Source: Pseudomonas fluorescens (GTDB lineage: Bacteria; Pseudomonadota; Gammaproteobacteria; Pseudomonadales; Pseudomonadaceae). From it: a stretch of 64,000 nt of DNA. The notes under the pieces were generated by a model that searched no databases, was not told the DNA's origin, and worked only from the letters and a program-made list of their open reading frames with translations. Below are positions 58,436 to 64,000 of the stretch, in pieces (the first letter of the stretch is position 1; every line of letters begins with the position of its first letter). Both the position numbers and the translations under genes were made by a program. Where the stretch lies: positions 3,836,501-3,900,500 of the forward strand of contig NZ_CP012831.1 in assembly GCF_001307275.1 (NCBI RefSeq). The letters are read 5' to 3'.

Positions 58436-60025
58436 TCAGTCCCGCAATTCGGTCTGGCGTTCGACAGGGTCGATCAGCACGGCTTTCTGCTGGCGCACCA
58501 ACAGGTCGAGGATTTCATCCTGGCGTTCGCCAAGGATCCCCGTGAAGCTGATGCCGCTGGATTTGGTCGGCGCGAGCATGGACACGCGGTACAGCTCGAC
58601 GCTCAACGGCGAGTCGATGGACAGCGGGCCACTGCCGTTGGCAGCCAGTTCGCCGCCGACCACGATCAGCGAGACTTCGGCGTCGAACGGGTCGAGCTTG
58701 ATGTCACGGTCGGTGTCGGACAGGTCCTTGATGTGACCGTAGATACCGGTCAGGCCGTTGGCCATGGACACGTTTTCGTAGAGGCGGATGTTCACGCTGT
58801 TACGAATCCGGATGCCGTGGCGGCGGTTGCTGATCACCTTGTTGCCCCACAACAGGTTGTCAGCACTCTCATAGAGCGTGATGCCGTCGGTGTGGTTCTT
58901 GTAGATCTCGTTGTAGGCGATCAGGTTGTTCACGCTGTTACGGTCGATCACCAGGCCCGAGAGTTTGTTGTCGTAGCTGCGGTTGTTGAAAATGAAGCTG
59001 TCGTTGACCTCACGGGAAACAATGATCCCGTGCTTTTTCTTGGTCCCGTAGACGGTGTTGTCGGCGATGATCAGCCGATGGGAACGGTCATGGGGGTCGA
59101 TGCCGTAGACGATGTTGTCTTTGTAAGTGTTGCCCTTGACCACGAAGTCGCGGGTTTCGTAGCAGTAGAAGCCGTACCACATGTCCGAGAACTCGGAACC
59201 GATGATCCAGCCGGTCGGTTCCGGACGCTTGAGGACCTTGGCCATGTTCGGCGTGTACTGGGAAATACTCACCCCGTACGACTTACTGTTGGCGTAGCCG
59301 AAACTCGCCATCTTGGTGTTGACGATGTAGGTCTCGGTGCCACCCCAGGCCAGCAGGAACGGACGGAATTCCTTGGGCGAGCGGAACGTGGCGGGGCCGT
59401 TGTCCTTTTCACGCCAGCCGGTGACCTTGGTGTCGCGGATGAACATATGGCCATCGTTGACCAGGAACGAGCCGCCCTCTTGTGACAGGCGCAGTTCCTG
59501 GGTCTGTTTGTCGATTTCCAGGATGCCTTTCTGGCCGACCACGATCGGAATCTTCGCCAGGTAGACACCTGGCGAAGTTTCGATGATGTACTTGGGCGCC
59601 TTCTTGGCCAGGTCCTTGAGGTTCATGTAGCCATCGTCGAGGAAGATGGCCTGTGGGATACCGTGCTGACGCACCACCCACTCGGCCATCTTGTTGTCGC
59701 CGCCGATGAAGTCCTTCAAGGCGTTTTCCTGCATCATCCGGCGCACGCTGACCTTGCCGGGCTTGGTGCGGACGATTTTTGCCGCGACCGCTTCGGCGGT
59801 ATAGCCGGAGAGGTCGGGCAGGGTTGGCTTGGCCAGTTCCAGTGGTGCGGTCGGTGCACTGTTGACGGTGTAGGTCTTGGCCCGTTGCAGTTCCTTGACC
59901 ACGTTGCCCGGTTTGACCACCGGTTCAACGTTGGCGAACGCCGGCGAGCCGGCCAGCAGCATCGCTGCGACCAACAGGCTGATCGAACCTTTCATCGCCT
60001 GGCTGTTCCTGAGGTAGCGGTTCAT
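58436..60025 (-). CDS. algG: Mannuronan C5-epimerase AlgG
   Basis: Periplasmic epimerase of 529 residues that turns D-mannuronate into L-guluronate in the nascent polymer. A Sec signal ends at about residue 31 (SPAFA). A right-handed beta-helix (about 240-480) follows with its repeated N-x-I/V turns. The active-site motif DPHD lies at 310-313 and His317 (RSH) matches the proposed catalytic His of P. syringae AlgG by spacing. ATG 60025 has GGAG 9 nt upstream; ATG 60052 overlaps the algE stop and was rejected. Confidence 0.95.
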   Translation of the reverse strand: MNRYLRNSQAMKGSISLLVAAMLLAGSPAFANVEPVVKPGNVVKELQRAKTYTVNSAPTAPLELAKPTLPDLSGYTAEAVAAKIVRTKPGKVSVRRMMQENALKDFIGGDNKMAEWVVRQHGIPQAIFLDDGYMNLKDLAKKAPKYIIETSPGVYLAKIPIVVGQKGILEIDKQTQELRLSQEGGSFLVNDGHMFIRDTKVTGWREKDNGPATFRSPKEFRPFLLAWGGTETYIVNTKMASFGYANSKSYGVSISQYTPNMAKVLKRPEPTGWIIGSEFSDMWYGFYCYETRDFVVKGNTYKDNIVYGIDPHDRSHRLIIADNTVYGTKKKHGIIVSREVNDSFIFNNRSYDNKLSGLVIDRNSVNNLIAYNEIYKNHTDGITLYESADNLLWGNKVISNRRHGIRIRNSVNIRLYENVSMANGLTGIYGHIKDLSDTDRDIKLDPFDAEVSLIVVGGELAANGSGPLSIDSPLSVELYRVSMLAPTKSSGISFTGILGERQDEILDLLVRQQKAVLIDPVERQTELRD

Positions 60026-60051
60026 ATCGGGCACTCCCATGGCCATTCGCA

Positions 60052-61551
60052 TCAGAAGCGCCAGATCACGTCGACAAAGGCGCGATGCATGTACGAATCG
60101 ACCTCTTTGCCGTAGGCGTCGCCTGGCTTGAACACGCCGCCACGAAAGCGCACCAGCGCCGACGGCTCATCAATGGACTGACTCAGCGCGGCCGGCAGCA
60201 GGCCTTGCTTGAAGTACTTGGTAACGACCAGGTCGACTTCCTGGCCCAGGTCCTTGTCGCCATCACGCAGCGGCAGGGTCGAGGTGGACAGGATCGCGCC
60301 GGTCACGTCATCGGTGTTGTTTTCCACGGCGTTGATGCCGTTGCTGCCCACCGGCTTGTTACCGTCCACGCGCCAGAACTTGTGGTACACCAGGCTGGCG
60401 TCGTATTCGTCACGCAACTGCCAGGAACCGAACAGGCTGGCGCTCTGGGTGTTGGCCATTTCGCCCCGGAACGCTTCGCCGAAACGGTGGACCCGCGAGC
60501 GGGTGCCGGTGAAGTTCGAGCGGTTGCTTTGCAGGCCGTTCTGTTCGTAGTCCTCGCTGGCGCGGGCATAGGCCGCACCGACTTGCCATTGCGGGTCGAG
60601 ACGCAAGCGGATACCCAGGTCAGTGGCCCAGCCGTCTACATCATCGCTGTGCTTGGCTTCTGTCGGGCGCGTGCCGTCGGCGTTGAGCGGGTTGACGGTG
60701 TCGCGGTCGCCGGTCATGCCGGTGATGCTGGCCCAGTAGTTGACGGTGTTGGTGTTGCGCCAGTTGTAGGCGTCGCTGTTGGCTTCCAGGCCGAGCCAGG
60801 TCAAGTCGCCGTTCTGGGTCTTGTCCAGGGTGTCGGTGGCTTCGCCCGGGGTCGGGTAGTCGAGGCTGCCATTGTCATGAGAGTGGTGGGCGCGGATACC
60901 GGCCCACTGGCCTGGCATCCACTGGTAGCCCACGTCGCCATAGACGTGCAGGCGGTCCTTGTCCTTGGGGGACAGTTCCTTGAGGTCGGTGCGGTATTCG
61001 CTGAAGCGTTCGGCCACGCCGAGGTTGGCCCGCAGCAAGGTGGTGTCGAAGGTCCAGTTCAGGGCTTCGATGTTGGTGTCGCGCCATTGGCCGTCGTCAT
61101 TGCGCAGGCGTTGGCGACCGAACTTCAACTGCTCGCCCGGGTAGGGGGTCAGGCCGCGGTAGCCGATCCAGAACTCGCGCATGGCCAGGTAGCTTTTCTT
61201 GGCTTCGCGATCGCCGCTGTCGGTTTGCTGGGTGCTGCCATCGGACTGCTGCAGGGTGTCGGTCTCGATGATGTCGGAGGACGTCACGGCCTGGGCCATG
61301 GCGTAGGCACTCCAGGCACCGCTTTCGCTTTCACCGTAGACCCAGGGACGCAGGTCCAGGCCGACACCGTTGACGTCGCCACCGCTCTGGGTGCCGAGGT
61401 CACGGTCGTCTTCGGACTGGCCGGTGATCTTCACTTCCAGGCCGAAATTCTTGGTGTCGGTCAGGGCCGCCAGGGTCGGGCAGGACCACAGCAGGGCACA
61501 CGTCAGGCCAATTCCGGCCTGCACGAAAGGATTGAGCTTCAAAGGCTTCAT
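60052..61551 (-). CDS. algE: Alginate outer-membrane porin AlgE
   Basis: Outer-membrane beta-barrel of 499 residues through which alginate leaves the cell. A Sec signal (FVQAGIGLTCALLWSCPTLA, about 9-28) is followed by alternating strands and ends in Trp-Arg-Phe, the terminal aromatic expected for BAM insertion. Many Arg-rich strands (REFWIGYRGL, QLKFGRQRLRND) are present; AlgE of P. aeruginosa has an 18-stranded, strongly basic pore. 4-bp overlap with algK. Confidence 0.95.
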   Translation of the reverse strand: MKPLKLNPFVQAGIGLTCALLWSCPTLAALTDTKNFGLEVKITGQSEDDRDLGTQSGGDVNGVGLDLRPWVYGESESGAWSAYAMAQAVTSSDIIETDTLQQSDGSTQQTDSGDREAKKSYLAMREFWIGYRGLTPYPGEQLKFGRQRLRNDDGQWRDTNIEALNWTFDTTLLRANLGVAERFSEYRTDLKELSPKDKDRLHVYGDVGYQWMPGQWAGIRAHHSHDNGSLDYPTPGEATDTLDKTQNGDLTWLGLEANSDAYNWRNTNTVNYWASITGMTGDRDTVNPLNADGTRPTEAKHSDDVDGWATDLGIRLRLDPQWQVGAAYARASEDYEQNGLQSNRSNFTGTRSRVHRFGEAFRGEMANTQSASLFGSWQLRDEYDASLVYHKFWRVDGNKPVGSNGINAVENNTDDVTGAILSTSTLPLRDGDKDLGQEVDLVVTKYFKQGLLPAALSQSIDEPSALVRFRGGVFKPGDAYGKEVDSYMHRAFVDVIWRF

Positions 61552-63059
61552 AGAGGTTCCTCGCCGTCATCTTCTTTTAGGGCTTGCAGTTCCAGCGTAT
61601 CGGGGCTCATGGCGCCGCGAATGGCCTGCTCTTGTTTTAGCAGGCGCTGGGCTTGTGCAAGTTGTTCCGGCGGTAATTGTGCTTCGAGGGTTTGGGCAAG
61701 CTCGGTGGCTTGCGGGGTGTTCTGCACCTTGGCCAACTGGCTGAACACATAAGCGTTGACCGGGTTGGGCTTGGTGCCCTTGCCCTGGGAGAACAGCTGG
61801 GCAATGGCGAAGTCGGCACTGTTCTGGCCGTTGCGGGCGGCCTTGAGCAGGTGGTCCAGGGCTTTTTGCGAGTACACCTGGCCCAGGTAACCGCGGCGAT
61901 AGATCTGGCCGAGGTAGTAATCGGCGGCCACTTCGCGGCCAACGGCTTTCTGGAAATGCGCCTCGGCGGCCTTGGCATCGGCCGGGACCCACTTGCCTTC
62001 GTAGTACAGCTTGCCCAGCAACAGCTCGGCGCGAGGCTGGTCGGCGGCGCGGCCGTTTTCCAGGTATTGCATCATCTTGTCGACGTCACCCAGTTCCGGG
62101 AAGTCGTAGAGCAGTTGCGCCAGGCTGACCCAGGCAGCGGGGTAGCCAGGGGCGATGCCTTCGAGCAACGACTGGGCGGTCTTTTCGTCAGTCTTGCCCA
62201 GGCTGGCATCGGCCAGGACACGGGCGACGCTGTCCACGCGCTGGGCAGATACGACGCCACGGGCGTGACCGTCCTGCATCTGCTTGAGCAATGCGGCCTG
62301 CTGTTCCGGCTGGCCGCGTTTCTGATAGACCGTGGCCAGTTCGACGTAGCAGATGTCCGTGGTCGCCAGCGCGGCCTTGCAGACCTTCTCGACTTCATCC
62401 AGGTGCTGGTCGTAGGTGCCCTGGGTGCGGTAGAGCAGAATCTGCGCCAGGCCCGCTTCCGGGTAGCCGGCGCTGCGCCATTGGCTGATCTGCTGCTGGG
62501 CGTTGACGTTCGGGAAGCTGTGGGGATATTGCAGGTACAGCATCGCCAGCGGGATCAGGGTGTTACCTTCGCCGTTGGCGAAGGCTTTCTTCAACAGGCC
62601 TTCGGCTTCGTGTTTTTCCGCTTCGGTGGAGCCGGGCTTGGCCACCAGCAGGCGACCCAGGCGAGCCTGGGCCCGTGGCGAGATATCGGCCGCGGCGCGG
62701 TAAGTCGCCTCGGCTTTTTTCATCTGCTCGGGGTCGCGGCTGTCCACCTGGATGTCGGCCAGGCCCACCTGGGCCTCGCTGTAGCCCAGGTCGGCCAGTT
62801 GCTGATAGTTCTGCTGCGCCAGCGCCGTGTCGCCGCGCTTGAGCGCTTCGTTGGCCAGGCGCTGGTCGGGCAGGCCGGCACAGCCGCTGAGACTGACTGC
62901 CAGCGCCAGAGCACACAACGCATATCCTGTGTGGGAGCGAGCCTGCTCGCGATGCAGGCCGCTCGGTGTACCAGACAGACCGCGTCGATCCCATCGCGAG
63001 CAAGCTCGCTCCCACAGGGAATGCGGTGCATTGTTGTTTTGTGGAGTGGTCACGGGCAT
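61548..63059 (-). CDS. algK: Alginate lipoprotein AlgK with REPIN-extended leader
   Basis: Outer-membrane lipoprotein with TPR/Sel1-like repeats that helps place AlgE and links the secretion complex. The 503-residue frame is about 28 longer than the roughly 475 residues I recall for P. aeruginosa AlgK. Residues about 15-43 (SLWERACSR...HREQARSH) are translated from an 87-nt REPIN; the hydrophobic core ALCALALAVSLSGC and lipobox Cys60 follow. Sel1-like repeats cover about 65-480. ATG 63059 lies 9 bp after alg44; the only nearby SD (GAGGA) is 1 nt away, so a TTG at 62918 (AGGA, 6 nt) is a conceivable alternative with no charged n-region. Confidence 0.92.
   Translation of the reverse strand: MPVTTPQNNNAPHSLWERACSRWDRRGLSGTPSGLHREQARSHTGYALCALALAVSLSGCAGLPDQRLANEALKRGDTALAQQNYQQLADLGYSEAQVGLADIQVDSRDPEQMKKAEATYRAAADISPRAQARLGRLLVAKPGSTEAEKHEAEGLLKKAFANGEGNTLIPLAMLYLQYPHSFPNVNAQQQISQWRSAGYPEAGLAQILLYRTQGTYDQHLDEVEKVCKAALATTDICYVELATVYQKRGQPEQQAALLKQMQDGHARGVVSAQRVDSVARVLADASLGKTDEKTAQSLLEGIAPGYPAAWVSLAQLLYDFPELGDVDKMMQYLENGRAADQPRAELLLGKLYYEGKWVPADAKAAEAHFQKAVGREVAADYYLGQIYRRGYLGQVYSQKALDHLLKAARNGQNSADFAIAQLFSQGKGTKPNPVNAYVFSQLAKVQNTPQATELAQTLEAQLPPEQLAQAQRLLKQEQAIRGAMSPDTLELQALKEDDGEEPL
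62930..63016. repeat. REPIN inside the algK coding sequence
   Basis: Facing REP palindromes run from TGTGGGAG at 62930 to CTCCCACA at 63016, 87 nt, exactly 29 codons, with no stop in the algK frame. The left copy has one change (GAGCCTGC). It lies in the n-region of the lipoprotein signal. Confidence 0.93.
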
Positions 63060-63068
63060 ATCCTCGAC

Positions 63069-64000
63069 TTAAATACCGACGGCCATGGCTTTGTCGATCA
63101 GCCAGTTCAGGTTCGGGCCACGGTCGCTGGTGACTTCAACCGGACGGCCGGCCAGCGAGCTGTCCAGGGGTTCGTCAGGTTGGATCAGCACACGGATATC
63201 GGAAGACAGGTCGGCGCTTTTCAGGCTGGTGCTGCTGACGATCTTGCCGGTACGGGTGGTGTCTTCGCCGGCGACCTGGAAGCTGACCGGGGTGCCTGGG
63301 CGCACGTCGCTGAACTGGCGATAGGAGAAGCGCGCTTCGACGTTGGCTTCGGTGCCTCGTGGGACCAGTTGGAAGATCACGTCGCCCTTGCTGGCGTACT
63401 GGCCGTTGGCGACCAGTTGCTGGGCCACGATGCAGTCGCACGGGGAGGTCAGGGTGCCGGTCATTTGCTTGCCAAACAGCTCCTCGACCTTGGCCGGCTG
63501 CAACTGGTTGTCGTCCAGGTGACCCTTGAGCACGTCGAGCATGCTGGTGCTGAAGGTCGCCAGCGGGGCGCCCTTGGCGGCCACACCGTCAGCCTTGACC
63601 AGGCTCTGCACGGTGCCGTCGCGCGGCATGGTGATGGCCATGCCCGGTACGTTCACCAGGCCGGCCTGGGCGTGGCTGACGAAGTACATGCCGTACACCG
63701 ACTTGAAGATGAAACCGAACGCCGCCAGGCCAACGACGAAGACCCCCAGGCTGAAGGTCACGGCGCGCAGGCGACCCATGGCACTCATGCCACCGTTTTC
63801 GTCTTTCTGCTTGCGGGCCTTGGTGAAGTTGTCGCGCTGCAGGGTCGCCAGCACGTCACCGACACCGACGATGTCGCCGGCCAGGTGCGAGGTGATGATG
63901 TGACGCAGTGTCGAGATGTCCCGCGGCTCCAGGTTCTGGAACTGGCAACCGGTGCGGCCGGTCTGGCGGTCGTAGGAACGGATCTGCAACTCCACGTCCA
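63069..64000 (-). CDS. alg44: Alginate co-polymerase Alg44 (5' end outside window)
   Basis: Inner-membrane protein that activates polymerisation by Alg8 when its PilZ domain binds c-di-GMP. About 310 residues are present, against 389 in P. aeruginosa, so the N-terminal part, including the RxxxR and DxSxxG PilZ motifs, lies beyond the right edge. Visible: the end of PilZ (GRTGCQFQNLEPRDISTLRHII), one transmembrane helix (FSLGVFVVGLAAFGFIF) and a periplasmic adaptor-like domain (GDVIFQLVPRGTEANVEARFSYRQF). It is followed by algK after 9 bp. Confidence 0.94.
   Translation of the reverse strand, partial: DVELQIRSYDRQTGRTGCQFQNLEPRDISTLRHIITSHLAGDIVGVGDVLATLQRDNFTKARKQKDENGGMSAMGRLRAVTFSLGVFVVGLAAFGFIFKSVYGMYFVSHAQAGLVNVPGMAITMPRDGTVQSLVKADGVAAKGAPLATFSTSMLDVLKGHLDDNQLQPAKVEELFGKQMTGTLTSPCDCIVAQQLVANGQYASKGDVIFQLVPRGTEANVEARFSYRQFSDVRPGTPVSFQVAGEDTTRTGKIVSSTSLKSADLSSDIRVLIQPDEPLDSSLAGRPVEVTSDRGPNLNWLIDKAMAVGI

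Overview
The window is a GC-rich, gene-dense chromosomal segment of a Pseudomonas, most likely of the P. fluorescens group. Three things point there: the gene orders zapE / rplM-rpsI / petABC / sspAB and mraZ...ftsZ-lpxC, a complete alginate operon, and many copies of the TGTGGGAGCGAGCTTGCTCGCGAT-type REP palindrome paired as REPINs. I see no prophage, plasmid, CRISPR, tRNA or rRNA gene.

Layout. 1-4.8 kb: zapE, a GlxA-type AraC regulator, an acyl-CoA dehydrogenase and an aldo/keto reductase. 4.9-10 kb: rplM-rpsI, petABC (cytochrome bc1) and sspA-sspB. 9.9-10.5 kb: gene-free block of nested repeats. 10.5-14 kb (minus strand): BON-domain lipoprotein, SIS-domain isomerase, YraN, LpoA. 14.2-15.5 kb: rsmI and RNase P RNA. 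15.7-33.7 kb: the whole dcw division and wall cluster mraZ-rsmH-ftsL-ftsI-murE-murF-mraY-murD-ftsW-murG-murC-ddlB-ftsQ-ftsA-ftsZ, then lpxC, tightly packed and preceded by a sigma70-like promoter with tandem MraZ-type repeats. 33.7-48.5 kb is more accessory: a diguanylate cyclase, an RND efflux operon with its own two-component system and a CusR-like palindrome upstream, a small hypothetical gene, and a LysR gene divergent from an outer-membrane factor / FUSC / DUF1656 / HlyD efflux operon (AaeXAB-like). 48.6-50.3 kb: a tandem triplicate REPIN, an SDR oxidoreductase and a small membrane protein. 50.5-64 kb (minus strand): the alginate operon from algA back to alg44, which runs off the right edge; alg8 and algD should lie beyond it.

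How parts work together. The dcw genes make lipid II (MurC-F, Ddl, MraY, MurG) and the divisome that uses it (FtsL/I/W/Q/A/Z); LpoA nearby activates PBP1A and ZapE acts on the Z ring. The alginate genes supply GDP-mannose (AlgA), the c-di-GMP receptor (Alg44), the periplasmic scaffold and tailoring enzymes (AlgK, X, G, L, I, J, F) and the outer-membrane exit (AlgE).

Most noteworthy: (1) an 87-nt REPIN lies in frame inside the signal-peptide region of algK, adding 29 translated codons to a lipoprotein leader; (2) a C7-A3-C7 tract, read as four G3 runs in the mRNA, lies about 40 nt upstream of algI; (3) a TGACA-N4-TGTCA palindrome precedes an RND operon that encodes a CusR/CopR-class regulator; (4) a perfect 135-bp-period REPIN amplification; (5) a REPIN nested inside a longer inverted repeat; (6) a very long hairpin between petC and sspA.
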